In this document: positions 48,323 to 57,337 of the stretch, in pieces
How positions within the stretch are numbered: position 1 is the stretch's first letter
Layout of the letters: each line of letters begins with the position of its first letter
Assembly: GCF_900094585.1 (NCBI RefSeq)
Contig: NZ_FMAG01000014.1
Coordinates: 1-64,000, forward strand
Source: Martinezella multihospitum
Lineage (GTDB): Bacteria > Pseudomonadota > Alphaproteobacteria > Rhizobiales > Rhizobiaceae
Direction: 5' to 3'
DNA: 64,000 nucleotides
Notes under the pieces: model-generated
The model's input: only the letters and a program-made list of their open reading frames with translations
Database searches by the model: none
Told to the model about the DNA's origin: nothing
Translations under genes and position numbers: made by a program

Positions 48323-49125
48323 CATTCCACCTTCATCTTCTCACCGCCTGACGTGGAGGGCGCCGTGGCGCTGAAGAACTGCTCGCGCCGTGCCTGGGCC
48401 AGATCCTTGTCGGTTTGCTCGGTTTGCAGCCAGGTCCCCATCATGGTCATCTGCTGGGAGACGAGGCCACGAAGTTTCTGCATCTGCGCGACCTGCTGCG
48501 CGGCGATCTCGTGGCCGACCTGCAGCGCCTTCATCTGGCCGTCGGCCGACTGGGACATTGATCGCAGCGAGGCCATCGTGTCCTCCTCGCTGTCGAACTG
48601 GTCGGCGGTCAGGCTTGCGGCCTTCAGCGTGCCGGCGATCGTGTCCCTGTTGGTGTCGGACCATGTCTGATAGCTGGACGAGAAGGTCCTGGCATCAGGC
48701 AGATTGGTTTTTAGGTCGGCATAGCTCTTGAAGCGCTGCTTCAGCACATCGTCGGCATTGCCCATGGAAAACGAAATGCTCTGGCCCTGGTCGACAACAC
48801 TGCGAAGCCGGTTGAGATCGCCCTCGACCTGACCCCACATATGGTCTGGCAGCCGCGCGGTATTTTGCAGCATGTTTTCGTAGATCTTCAGCTGGTTTTG
48901 GATCTGCTCGGCGAGCTGGCTGATCTGTGTGATCTGGTTTTGAATTTGCTCGCCGGATTTGCCGACCAGAGCGATCAGCTCGCCGTTGTTGAGCACCTGC
49001 GTCCACTCGGTCGCGGCACCCGTGGCGGTGCCGGCATAGGCAGCGGAAGTCGCACCAACTGCAAAGGCAGCCGCCGTCAGGCCGGCCAGCACCTTAGTGG
49101 ATGTCATTGAGCAGCGATGCGGCAT
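48319..49125 (-). CDS. trbJ: Mating-channel protein TrbJ (VirB5-like)
   Basis: 268 residues from ATG 49125 (AGAGGAG 7 bases upstream), overlapping the 3' end of trbE by 32 bases. A signal peptide ends near SAAYAG. The mature protein is largely helical and Gln-rich (GEQIQNQITQISQLAEQIQN, QQVAQMQKLRGLVSQQMTMM), as in VirB5/TrbJ minor pilus subunits. It ends AQARREQFFSATAPSTSGGE then KMKVEW, the tail shared with TrbK. Confidence 0.92.
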   Translation of the reverse strand: MPHRCSMTSTKVLAGLTAAAFAVGATSAAYAGTATGAATEWTQVLNNGELIALVGKSGEQIQNQITQISQLAEQIQNQLKIYENMLQNTARLPDHMWGQVEGDLNRLRSVVDQGQSISFSMGNADDVLKQRFKSYADLKTNLPDARTFSSSYQTWSDTNRDTIAGTLKAASLTADQFDSEEDTMASLRSMSQSADGQMKALQVGHEIAAQQVAQMQKLRGLVSQQMTMMGTWLQTEQTDKDLAQARREQFFSATAPSTSGGEKMKVEW

Positions 49126-51553
49126 CGTGAACTCCTCTGGATTGAAGCCATTGGATAGGCCAGTCGCGGCCATGTTCGGAGCTGAGCGCACGGATTTGCT
49201 TCAGATCCTCCTTGCCGGACGCTCCGACGAAGCCCAGCGCCACGGGGCCGAGCGACATATCGAACAGCCGTCGGCCCTCCGGGCTGACGACGTAATATTC
49301 GCGCTTGGGAATGGCGTTCGAGACGATCTCGATCTGGCGCTCGTTGAAACCGATCCGCTCATAGAAGTCTCGTGTTCCCGGTTCGCGGGCAGCGCCATTG
49401 GGCAGGCAGATCTTGGTCGGGCAGGATTCCTTCAGCACGTCGATGATACCGGAGCGTTCTGCATCGGAGATCGATTGCGTCGCCAGCACCACGGCGCAAT
49501 TGGCCTTGCGCAGCACCTTCAGCCACTCGCGGATCTTGGCACGGAACACGGGATGACCGAGCATCAACCATGCTTCGTCGAGCAGAATGATGCTTGGCGA
49601 CCCGTCGAGGCGCTTCTCGATGCGTCGGAACAGATAGGTGAGCACGGGAACCAGATTGCGTTCGCCCATGTTCATCAGCTGCTCGATCTCGAATGTCTGG
49701 AACGCACCAAGCAGGAGGCCATCTTCCTCGGCATCGAGAAGCTGCCCCATGGGGCCATCGACGGTATAGTGATGAAGGGCGTCCTTGATCTCGCGCATTT
49801 GCACGCCGCTCACAAAATCCGACAGGGATCGGCCAGGAGCTGCCGCCATCAGCGCGATCTGGCGAGAGATGGCGTTGCGATGATCGGGAGTGACGGTGAT
49901 GCCCTGCAGGGCAACGAGCATCTCGATCCATTCGCTTGCCCAGGCGCGATCGCCGTCGGTGGAGAGATCCGAAAGCGGGCAGAATGCCAGACCTTTTCCA
50001 GGATATTCATTGTCCCCGCCGATCTCATAGTGATCGCCGCCCGCGGCAAGCGTGAGGGGTAGCAGCGAGTTACCCTTGTCGAAGGCAAAGATCTGGGCGC
50101 GATCGTATCGCCGAAACTGTGCCGCGATCAGCGCCAGCAAGGTCGACTTGCCCGACCCGGTCGGTCCGAAGACCAGGGTATGGCCGACGTCGTCGACATG
50201 CAGGTTCAGCCGGAACGGTGTCGAGCCGCTCGCGACCTGCATCAGCGGTGGTGAATTCGGAGGATAGAATGGGCAGGGCGCCGCCGGGTTACCCGACCAT
50301 ACCGAGTTCAATGGAATGAGATCGGCGAGATTGCTGGTATTGATCAACGGCTCCCGCACGTTGCAATACCAATTGCCCGGCAGGCTGCCGAGATAGGCGT
50401 CGGTCGCGTTGAGCGTTTCGATTCTGGCGCCAAAACCTTCCGCCTGTATCAAGCGCCGGATAGCCTCTGCCTTCTCCTGCAAGGCGTCCTGGGCCTCGTC
50501 GAAGAGGATGATGACCGGAGTATAGTAACCGTAGGCGACAAGCTGGGATGACGCCTGCGCGATCGCATCTTCCGTTTCCGCCACCATCGTCATCGCATCC
50601 TGATCGACGGATCGGCTTTGCGTCTGGAACAGCTGGTCGAAGAATGGCCGGACCTTCTGCTGCCACTTCTTGCGGGTCCGCTCGAGCTTTTGACGCGCCA
50701 CTTCGGCATGGAGGAAGATGAAGCGCGATGACCAACGGTAGGTGAGCGGCATCAGGTCGAGGCTATCCAGGATACCGGGCCAGCTCTCGGCCGGAAGGCC
50801 GTCAATTGCCACGACGCCGAGGAAACGACTTTCGATCCGTGGGGTCAGGCCGTGTACGAGCTCGGCCGTCGCGATCCAGTCGAGATACATGGGGGTATCA
50901 GGTAATCGGATCGGATGGTTGTCGCCAGTGATGCAGAAGCGGATGAACTGCAGCAGTTCATCGTATCGCGCGACACGCTCCCCTCCCCTTTCCATCGTCT
51001 CACGCGTTTCCATACGCCGGATCGAAAGCGTGTTTGAAAGATATTGTTCGATCTCGCGGATGGCGTTCTTGAAGATGAAGAGCACCGTGTCGGCATAGGT
51101 CTTCTTGCGGCTCTCCTCGTCCGAATAGATGTACTTGCTGAGAGCGGTCTTTTTGGACTCCGCCGGCCGATGGGTCAGGATGAGTGCATGCTTGCTCTCG
51201 AAATGCCCGCGCTCGCGCTCGAAATGTGCTCGGCGCTCCACATCGATCGCACGAGTTACCGCATCGGGAAAATGGCATTGATCCCGCGAGGGATAATCGA
51301 CCGTCGGAATGCGGACGGCCTCCACCTGGATCATCCAGCCGCTTCCGAGCCTCGACAAAATAATATTAATCTGACGCGAGAGGTCGTTGCGCTGGAGATC
51401 GGTGGCGCTTTCGGAATCCGGACCGGCAAAATACCAGCCGGCCATCAGGCTTCCGTCTTTCAGCAGCAGCACGCCATTGTCGATCAGGCCGGCATAGGGG
51501 ACGAGATCTGCAAAGGATGGGCCTGTGGCCCGGAAACGCTTGAGAGCAACCAT
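49094..51553 (-). CDS. trbE: Mating-channel ATPase TrbE (VirB4-like)
   Basis: 819 residues, the family's usual length. Walker A GPTGSGKSTLL near residue 460, Walker B SIILLDEAWLMLG and the later LATQSISDAERSG belong to the VirB4/CagE ATPase; the N-terminal half is the VirB4 domain starting MVALKRFRATGPSFADLVPY. It powers pilus assembly at the inner membrane. Gap of 10 bases from trbD. Confidence 0.95.
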   Translation of the reverse strand: MVALKRFRATGPSFADLVPYAGLIDNGVLLLKDGSLMAGWYFAGPDSESATDLQRNDLSRQINIILSRLGSGWMIQVEAVRIPTVDYPSRDQCHFPDAVTRAIDVERRAHFERERGHFESKHALILTHRPAESKKTALSKYIYSDEESRKKTYADTVLFIFKNAIREIEQYLSNTLSIRRMETRETMERGGERVARYDELLQFIRFCITGDNHPIRLPDTPMYLDWIATAELVHGLTPRIESRFLGVVAIDGLPAESWPGILDSLDLMPLTYRWSSRFIFLHAEVARQKLERTRKKWQQKVRPFFDQLFQTQSRSVDQDAMTMVAETEDAIAQASSQLVAYGYYTPVIILFDEAQDALQEKAEAIRRLIQAEGFGARIETLNATDAYLGSLPGNWYCNVREPLINTSNLADLIPLNSVWSGNPAAPCPFYPPNSPPLMQVASGSTPFRLNLHVDDVGHTLVFGPTGSGKSTLLALIAAQFRRYDRAQIFAFDKGNSLLPLTLAAGGDHYEIGGDNEYPGKGLAFCPLSDLSTDGDRAWASEWIEMLVALQGITVTPDHRNAISRQIALMAAAPGRSLSDFVSGVQMREIKDALHHYTVDGPMGQLLDAEEDGLLLGAFQTFEIEQLMNMGERNLVPVLTYLFRRIEKRLDGSPSIILLDEAWLMLGHPVFRAKIREWLKVLRKANCAVVLATQSISDAERSGIIDVLKESCPTKICLPNGAAREPGTRDFYERIGFNERQIEIVSNAIPKREYYVVSPEGRRLFDMSLGPVALGFVGASGKEDLKQIRALSSEHGRDWPIQWLQSRGVHDAASLLNDIH

Positions 51554-51563
51554 GCAAATCCCC

Positions 51564-51863
51564 TCAATATCGGCGCCAGGGCGAGGCGGTCGCCTTGTAA
51601 TTAGACTTGTAGGAAATGTGCCTGATATAGACTTGCCGCATCAGCGGGTCCGACTTTGCCATCATCCTGAGCACACCAATGAAGACGATCCAGACGACGA
51701 TTCCGAAGACTGCCGAGTAGATGGTGAGCACGATGAAGATGAGGATGACCGCCGCAAGCCCGGTGATCAGCACCAGTTCGCGGTCTGCGCCCATCAACAG
51801 GTTGGGACGCGACAGGGCACGATGGATGCGATTGCGCCGAAGGCCGGAAAGAGATTCTGCCAT
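51564..51863 (-). CDS. trbD: Mating-channel protein TrbD (VirB3-like)
   Basis: 99 residues. RIHRALSRPNLLMGADRELV then two adjacent hydrophobic segments (LITGLAAVILIFIVLTIYSA, VFGIVVWIVFIGVLRMMAKS) and DPLMRQVYIRHISYKSNYKA are characteristic of VirB3/TrbD. Inner membrane. The start overlaps the trbC stop by one base. Confidence 0.93.
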   Translation of the reverse strand: MAESLSGLRRNRIHRALSRPNLLMGADRELVLITGLAAVILIFIVLTIYSAVFGIVVWIVFIGVLRMMAKSDPLMRQVYIRHISYKSNYKATASPWRRY

Positions 51864-52240
51864 CAGCTCCCCTCCCCGAGGACAGTCTGCCCTTGAGCGA
51901 TCGCCTGGTTATCTGGCAATCCGATCGACGCACCCGTCGCACCGAACAGCCCGACGATGGTGGTGGCGCCAAGCAGGATACCGGCGACAAGCACCACGTA
52001 CATCAGTCGCCGCGCGAAATCGTTGAGCTCACCGCCGAAGATCAGCATGCCGCCGGCGATTGCGACGGCTGCAAGCGCGATATAGCCTGCGACCGGACCC
52101 GTAATGGATTGCTGGATCTGTTCGAGAGGGCCTTCCCATGGAAGGCTGCCGCCGGAGCTGGCAAGAGCCGGCGTGACCGTCGCTAGAATGACGGGCGCTG
52201 CGAGCAACCCGATGATGAAGGTTGCAGTTCTACGCGACAT
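51863..52240 (-). CDS. trbC: Prepilin TrbC (VirB2-like)
   Basis: 125 residues from ATG 52240, inside the end of trbB. A long signal sequence (MSRRTATFIIGLLAAPVILA ... PALASSGG) is followed by the pilin core with two hydrophobic helices (GYIALAAVAIAGGMLIFGGE, LMYVVLVAGILLGATTIVGL). It is the major subunit of the conjugative pilus and probably is processed by signal peptidase and cyclised by TraF. Confidence 0.92.
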   Translation of the reverse strand: MSRRTATFIIGLLAAPVILATVTPALASSGGSLPWEGPLEQIQQSITGPVAGYIALAAVAIAGGMLIFGGELNDFARRLMYVVLVAGILLGATTIVGLFGATGASIGLPDNQAIAQGQTVLGEGS

Positions 52241-53207
52241 GGCGCGCCTCCTCTTCTTCCGTGAGCTCTCCGGATTCGATCTGATACTGGCCGTTGGCGT
52301 AGCGCTCGACCTCGATGATCTCCCGGACGCGGCGACCACGAGGCGTTCGCTCAATGGAAATGATCAAATCTACGGCTTCGCCGATCACGTCTTGCATCGG
52401 CTGCTGGCTGGCTTCGGCGGTCAACTGCTCGAGGCGCCGCAGGGCCGACATGGCCGTGTTGGAGTGGATGGTGGCGACACCGCCGGGATGACCGGTGTTC
52501 CAGGCCTTCAGCAATGTGAGCGCTGCGCCATCGCGGACCTCGCCCACGACAATTCGGTCGGGGCGTAGGCGCATGGTGCTTTTGAGCAGCCGCGCCATGT
52601 CGATTGTATCGCTGGTGTGCAGAAGGACGGCGTTTTCGGCCGCGCATTGGATTTCGGCAGTGTCCTCGAGAATGACAAGGCGGTCTTCCGGCGCAGACTT
52701 GACGATCTCGTCGATCACTGCGTTTGCAAGCGTCGTCTTGCCGGAGCCCGTTCCCCCGGAAATGATGATGTTCAGCCTGGCGGAAATCGCACTACGGATC
52801 GTCGAGGCCTGATAGTCCGTCATGATGCCGGAGCGGACGTAGTCCTCGAGCGGAATGAGACGGGAGGCACGGCGACGGATGGTGAATGCCGGGCGCGCGA
52901 CCACCGGAGGCAGCAGCCCTTCGAATCGATGGCCGCCGATCGGGAGTTCGCCAGATATGATCGGTTGCTCCGTGTCGACTTCCGACTGAAGGGCGTGCGC
53001 GACCGTGCCAATGATCATCTCTGCCGAGGTGAGAGACAACTCGCCGGCGGCAGCGATGCCATGGCCGAGGCGCTCGATGAAAAGCCTTCCGTCCGGATTG
53101 AGCATGATCTCCACGACGGTCGGATCGTCCAGGGCCACGCAAAGCTGATCGCCTAGGGCTTCCTGAAGTTTGCGGACAAGCCGCGGATGGGAGCGAAGCT
53201 GGCTCAT
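52230..53207 (-). CDS. trbB: Mating-channel ATPase TrbB (VirB11-like)
   Basis: 325 residues. Walker A IISGGTGSGKTTLANAV near residue 150, the Asp box RLVILEDTAEIQ, Walker B-like RIVVGEVRDGAALTLLKAWN and the His box HPGGVATIHSN are those of VirB11 secretion ATPases, which form hexamers on the cytoplasmic side. First gene of the trb operon here; in Ti plasmids traI precedes it, but no such gene is present. Confidence 0.95.
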   Translation of the reverse strand: MSQLRSHPRLVRKLQEALGDQLCVALDDPTVVEIMLNPDGRLFIERLGHGIAAAGELSLTSAEMIIGTVAHALQSEVDTEQPIISGELPIGGHRFEGLLPPVVARPAFTIRRRASRLIPLEDYVRSGIMTDYQASTIRSAISARLNIIISGGTGSGKTTLANAVIDEIVKSAPEDRLVILEDTAEIQCAAENAVLLHTSDTIDMARLLKSTMRLRPDRIVVGEVRDGAALTLLKAWNTGHPGGVATIHSNTAMSALRRLEQLTAEASQQPMQDVIGEAVDLIISIERTPRGRRVREIIEVERYANGQYQIESGELTEEEEARHVA

Positions 53208-53634
53208 TTGGTTCCCCCGCTACGATACGCGACGGATGACCAAGCGCTGCAGGACTTTTGATCGCTGTCTGTGTTGTTGCGTGAGAAGTGTTGTTTCTCG
53301 CAGGCTAGAGATCGTGAAATTTGGGACAAAACGCATGCGGCTCTCCGTCGTTAAGAATCGGTGGGCAGCTGAGCATGGATCGGAGGCGGCGGGCAGTTGT
53401 AAGATTCGACAATGTTTTTGGTAAGTGAGTCGGGTGATATCCTAGGACGCTGCCGTTTGGTTGGCAGGGCGATGGGTAGCATTCATTGTCAGATTCACAG
53501 GTAAACAGAAAACGAACAGTCGCGCACGCGAAGAACCCTTAAGCTTCAGATTTAATTACAAAAAGCCTAAACACATAGGGTCCTTTTGTGGATCTTGAAA
53601 AGCACGCACTAAGGATCTGTTAACTTTAAACTCC

Positions 53635-53662
53635 TTGCTGATAACTGCGAATCGCAGATAAT
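53635..53662 (+). promoter_or_regulatory. Candidate repA promoter
   Basis: TTGCTG (53635-53640), 16 bases, GATAAT (53657-53662), 45 bases before the repA ATG. The dyad CTGCG-AAT-CGCAG (53645-53657) lies in the spacer, where RepA binding could shut the promoter down. Confidence 0.5.
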
Positions 53663-53673
53663 AACGGTTAGAG

Positions 53674-53687
53674 TGCCATTTCTGGCA
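53674..53687. promoter_or_regulatory. Operator-like dyad upstream of repA
   Basis: TGCCA-TTTC-TGGCA, a perfect 5-bp dyad between the candidate -10 and the repA start. It is enclosed by a wider pair GATAAC (53639-53644) and GTTATC (53694-53699). RepA of repABC plasmids represses its own operon by binding dyads at this place. Confidence 0.5.
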
Positions 53688-53707
53688 AAAAATCGTTATC
53701 TGAGAGC

Positions 53708-54940
53708 ATGTCGCCTATGAACGCTAATCTGGCTTCGACGCATCAAGTGGTCGCCGCAAATTTCGAGGATCAAATCCTTGAGCAGGGTGACCTGATTTCG
53801 AAGAAACTGCATTTGCTCAGCGTACAGAGGTTTCCTCCGAACGCAAAGAAGACGCTTAGGTCTTTTAGCTTGGCCGAAGTGGCAAATTATCTCGGGGTTT
53901 CGCAAAGTACGCTCAAGAAGCTTCACCTCGAAGGTAAAGGCCCCTCTCCGCAAACCTCAACGTCGGGCCGACGATCCTATACGGCGGAGCAGATGCTGGA
54001 AATGCGAGAGTACCTAGATCATCATGGGCGCTCGGAAAGCCGCATGTATGTACCGCATCGCCGTCCGGGCGAGAAGCTTCAAGTTATCGCTGTTGTGAAC
54101 TTTAAAGGTGGTTCTGGAAAAACCACCACTGCGGCTCACCTTGCTCAATATCTCGCCTTGACTGGGCACCGCGTTTTGGCAGTCGACCTCGACCCGCAGG
54201 CTTCCCTGTCTTCATTGCACGGCTTCCAACCAGAACTTGATCAGGTTGCGTCGATTTACGATGCTATCCGGTACGACGGTGAGAGGAAGTCTCTTATCGA
54301 CATTATACGGCCGACCAATTTTCCCGGACTAGATATCGTACCAGCGAATCTGGATCTGCAGGAATATGAATACGACACTCCGTTAGCGATGGCTGACAAG
54401 TCGTCTAATGACGGCAGGACCTTCTTCACACGCATCTCACGTGCATTGGCGCAAGTAGAAGACAAATACGATGTCGTTGTGATCGATTGTCCGCCTCAGC
54501 TTGGTTATTTGACGTTGACGGCACTGACGAGTGCGACAAGTGTGTTGATCACCATCCACCCTCAGATGCTTGATGTAATGTCCATGGGTCAGTTTTTGCT
54601 GATGCTTGGCGGCATCCTCAAGCCCATTCGCGCGGCGGGCGCGGAAGTCAATCTTTCATGGTACCGATACCTTATAACGCGTTACGAACCTACTGACGTG
54701 CCACAGGCGCAAATGGTCGGGTTTATGTCCAGCATGTTTCATGAGTTCATGATGAAAAATCAGATGCTGAAATCGACTGCGGTGTCTGATGCGGGAATCA
54801 CGAAGCAAACCCTCTATGAGGTTGAGCGCTCGTCCATGAACAGAGGTACTTATGATCGTGCGCTTGAGTCGCTTGATGCTGTGAACAGCGAAATTGCGGA
54901 TCTAATTCATCAATCCTGGGGACGTCGATTTGTCAGCTGA
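53708..54940 (+). CDS. repA: Partition ATPase RepA (ParA-like)
   Basis: 410 residues. An N-terminal HTH region (FSLAEVANYLGVSQSTLKKL) is followed by the deviant Walker A KGGSGKTT at 133-140, VDLDPQASLS and VVIDCPPQLGYLTLTAL. With RepB it segregates the plasmid and represses the repABC promoter. ATG 53708 is used; ATG 53717 is possible. First gene of the operon; repB starts 57 bases after its stop. Confidence 0.95.
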   Translation: MSPMNANLASTHQVVAANFEDQILEQGDLISKKLHLLSVQRFPPNAKKTLRSFSLAEVANYLGVSQSTLKKLHLEGKGPSPQTSTSGRRSYTAEQMLEMREYLDHHGRSESRMYVPHRRPGEKLQVIAVVNFKGGSGKTTTAAHLAQYLALTGHRVLAVDLDPQASLSSLHGFQPELDQVASIYDAIRYDGERKSLIDIIRPTNFPGLDIVPANLDLQEYEYDTPLAMADKSSNDGRTFFTRISRALAQVEDKYDVVVIDCPPQLGYLTLTALTSATSVLITIHPQMLDVMSMGQFLLMLGGILKPIRAAGAEVNLSWYRYLITRYEPTDVPQAQMVGFMSSMFHEFMMKNQMLKSTAVSDAGITKQTLYEVERSSMNRGTYDRALESLDAVNSEIADLIHQSWGRRFVS

Positions 54941-54997
54941 CAAAAACGGCCTTTTCTAGAGAAATTACAATAGGCTAAGGTTAGTGGAGTTGAAAGA

Positions 54998-55972
54998 ATG
55001 GCGCGGAAGAACCTCCTTGAGGGCCTAGCTGATCTTCAGGATGATCACGTTAATGTAGCTGCCTATCCAATGCGAGGAGCGGGAAAGTCACTGGTTCGCT
55101 CTCTCGATGAATTGGCTAAACAAGCCGACAAATATCTCGAGGGTGAAGTGGTTCTCGACATTGACCCGAGTCTTGTAGACGATTCTTTCGTTCAGGATCG
55201 CCTAGCTCAGGATAATGACGACTTTCGCGAGCTTGTAGAAGCAATTCGTTCTCGCGGTCAGGACACGCCTATACTTCTGCGCCCACACTCGACCGAGGAA
55301 GGCCGATATCAGGTCGTATTCGGCCATCGCCGACTGAGAGCAGCGCGTGAACTCGGGCGGACGGTGAAGGCCGTTGTAAAGTCAATTGATGATCGCACTC
55401 ATGTTATCGCGCAAGGGCAGGAAAACTCCGCACGAGCAAACCTGACGTTCATTGAACGTGCTCTTTTTGCAAGTCGGCTTGAGGGGCTGGGGTATGATAG
55501 AGACGTAATTTCATCGGCTCTGGCGGCAAACGCTGCCGCTGTCTCGAAAATGCTCTCTGTTACCGAACGTATTCCATTAAATGTGGTTCACGCAATTGGC
55601 GACGCGCCGGGTATTGGCCGCGAACGTTGGGTAGAGCTTTCGTTGCTTGTAGGAAAATCTTCCAACAACGAGCGAGTACATGAGGCAATTAAAGAGGAGA
55701 GTTTCGGGCGCCTTGTTTCGGACGATCGCTTTCTTGCGCTCTATGGATCTCTGAATAAATCGGCTCGAGTAGTCAAAAAAGAAGCGCCGACGCGATCGCA
55801 AGCGAGATGGGAGCCGGAAGACAAGGGTGTCGTTGTCGACATCAAGGCCAGCGGCAAGGGTTTCGCTATTTCTATGAAAGCTAGAAACGCTACACGCTTC
55901 GGCGACTTTTTATCACGCAATTTGGATGCGCTGTATGCGCAATTCCTTGATGAGCTAACCAAAGGAGAATGA
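54998..55972 (+). CDS. repB: Partition protein RepB (ParB-like)
   Basis: 324 residues. The ParB boxes are DNDDFRELVEAIRSRGQDTP and VVFGHRRLRAARELG, followed by an HTH region with AALAANAAAVSKMLSVTERI. It binds parS sites and recruits RepA for segregation. N-terminus MARKNLLEGLADLQ is family-typical. Its gene is followed by the counter-transcribed RNA region and repC. Confidence 0.95.
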   Translation: MARKNLLEGLADLQDDHVNVAAYPMRGAGKSLVRSLDELAKQADKYLEGEVVLDIDPSLVDDSFVQDRLAQDNDDFRELVEAIRSRGQDTPILLRPHSTEEGRYQVVFGHRRLRAARELGRTVKAVVKSIDDRTHVIAQGQENSARANLTFIERALFASRLEGLGYDRDVISSALAANAAAVSKMLSVTERIPLNVVHAIGDAPGIGRERWVELSLLVGKSSNNERVHEAIKEESFGRLVSDDRFLALYGSLNKSARVVKKEAPTRSQARWEPEDKGVVVDIKASGKGFAISMKARNATRFGDFLSRNLDALYAQFLDELTKGE

Positions 55973-55975
55973 TGT

Positions 55976-56030
55976 AAAAGAAAAAGGCCCCCAAACGGTC
56001 GCCCGTGGAAGCCTCTCTCCGAACTAAGCA
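55976..56030 (-). ncRNA. Counter-transcribed incompatibility RNA (ctRNA/incA)
   Basis: It lies in the repB-repC gap, where all repABC plasmids carry an antisense RNA. On the minus strand a promoter TTGACT (56059-56064), 17 bases, GATTCT (56036-56041) would start near 56030. An intrinsic terminator follows: stem GGCTTCCACGG/CCGT-TT-GGGGGCC (55986-56013) and a T-rich tail over 55976-55985. The roughly 50-nt RNA would pair with the repC leader and limit RepC synthesis, fixing copy number and incompatibility. Confidence 0.8.
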
Positions 56031-56122
56031 CTCTGAGAATCGCATTTCCACGAATCGTAGTCAAGAGTCTTTGGCATCGTTTTGGTGAGCAGATTTCTTT
56101 TGCCTTTTGAAAGGTGAAGAAA

Positions 56123-57337
56123 ATGCAGAGTGGAAGTGTGACGACGCCCTTTGGGCGGCGGTCGATTTCACTTGCCCAGATCAGAGGGCAAATGAAGACG
56201 GCCGAAATCAAATCAGGCAAGACGGTCGAGAAATGGAAAGTGTTTCGCGATGCTTGCGAGGCGAGGGAAGTTCTCGGTATCCAGGACCGCGCATTGGCGG
56301 TTCTCGATGCGCTTCTGACATTCTATCCAGACAACGAGCTTTCAGCAGATCGTGGGCTCGTGGTCTTTCCGTCAAACGATCAGCTTTCCGTGCGAGCGCA
56401 CGGGATCGCCGGGACGACTTTGCGCCGGCACCTCGCAGCGCTTGTCGAAGCGGGCCTCATCCAGCGCAAGGATAGTGCCAATGGTAAGCGTTATGCCCGC
56501 AAGGACGGATCTGGCGCGATCGAGGATGCCTTTGGCTTTAGCCTGGCTCCATTGCTGGCGCGTGCGGAAGAACTGGCGCATGCCGCGCAGCAGGTGGCCG
56601 CGGAACGCAAGCGCTTCCGCGTTGCGAAAGAAGCTCTGACAATCTGCCGGCGTGATGTCCGCAAGCTGATCACGGCTGCTATGGAAGAGGGTGCTCCTGG
56701 CGACTGGCGTCACATCGAGGCGCTGTTTATCGACCTTATTGCTCGGATTCCGCGTTCGCCGATCGTCTCGGATCTCACCTCGATCCTCGAAGAAATGGAA
56801 TTGTTGCGCGAAGAGATCGTCAACCGACTGGAAATTCAGGAAAATTCCCAAAATATGGATAGCAATGCTATCCAAAATGGTTGTCACATACAGAATTCAA
56901 AACCCGAATCCATCCATGAACTTGAACCTAGCTCTGAAAAAGAGCAGGGCGAGAAGCCGGCGGAACAACCGAAACGAATGGTCGAACCGAGACAGCCGTT
57001 CCCATTGAGCATGGTGCTACGGGCTTGCCCCGAAATCGCGATGTACGGGCCGGGAGGAGCAATCAACCATTGGCGGGAGCTGATGAGTGCGGCGGTGGTG
57101 GTCCGGTCGACCCTCGGGGTCAGTCCTTCGGCCTATCAGGATGCCTGCGACGTGATGGGGCCGGAAAACGCGGCGACGGCGATCGCCTGTATTCTGGAGA
57201 GGGCAGGGCACATCAACTCGGCTGGCGGATATCTGCGCGATCTCACTCGGAAAGCGGCGCGCGGCGAATTCGGGCTTGGGCCGATGCTAATGGCACTGCT
57301 CAAAACGAATGCCGGCGGCGACAGGAAATCTGCGTAG
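56123..57337 (+). CDS. repC: Replication initiator RepC
   Basis: 404 residues from ATG 56123, with AAGG 9 bases upstream; GTG 56114 is possible. MQSGSVTTPFGRRSISLAQI is the conserved RepC start; RAHGIAGTTLRRHLAALVEA is a winged-helix DNA-binding element and GGYLRDLTRKAARGEFGLGP the conserved C-terminus. RepC is the only protein needed for replication, and the origin lies within its gene. Expression is set by the upstream antisense RNA. Confidence 0.95.
   Translation: MQSGSVTTPFGRRSISLAQIRGQMKTAEIKSGKTVEKWKVFRDACEAREVLGIQDRALAVLDALLTFYPDNELSADRGLVVFPSNDQLSVRAHGIAGTTLRRHLAALVEAGLIQRKDSANGKRYARKDGSGAIEDAFGFSLAPLLARAEELAHAAQQVAAERKRFRVAKEALTICRRDVRKLITAAMEEGAPGDWRHIEALFIDLIARIPRSPIVSDLTSILEEMELLREEIVNRLEIQENSQNMDSNAIQNGCHIQNSKPESIHELEPSSEKEQGEKPAEQPKRMVEPRQPFPLSMVLRACPEIAMYGPGGAINHWRELMSAAVVVRSTLGVSPSAYQDACDVMGPENAATAIACILERAGHINSAGGYLRDLTRKAARGEFGLGPMLMALLKTNAGGDRKSA
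56856..56874. other. oriV: Palindrome in the AT-rich part of repC, candidate origin element
   Basis: TGGATAGCA-A-TGCTATCCA, a perfect 9-bp dyad in an AT-rich stretch (about 56830-56930) inside repC. In repABC plasmids the replication origin is an AT-rich segment with a dyad in the middle of repC, so this is the likely RepC-binding or opening site. Confidence 0.6.

Larger units (their letters stand above)
53208..53707. promoter_or_regulatory. trbB-repA divergent control region
   Basis: 500 bases holding the promoters of trb (minus) and repABC (plus). No traI and no intact open frame is present. I could not find a convincing 18-bp tra box or a perfect parS (GTT-N4-GC-N4-AAC) by eye. The right end is AT-rich and contains the dyads and the promoter listed separately. 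Confidence 0.6.
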
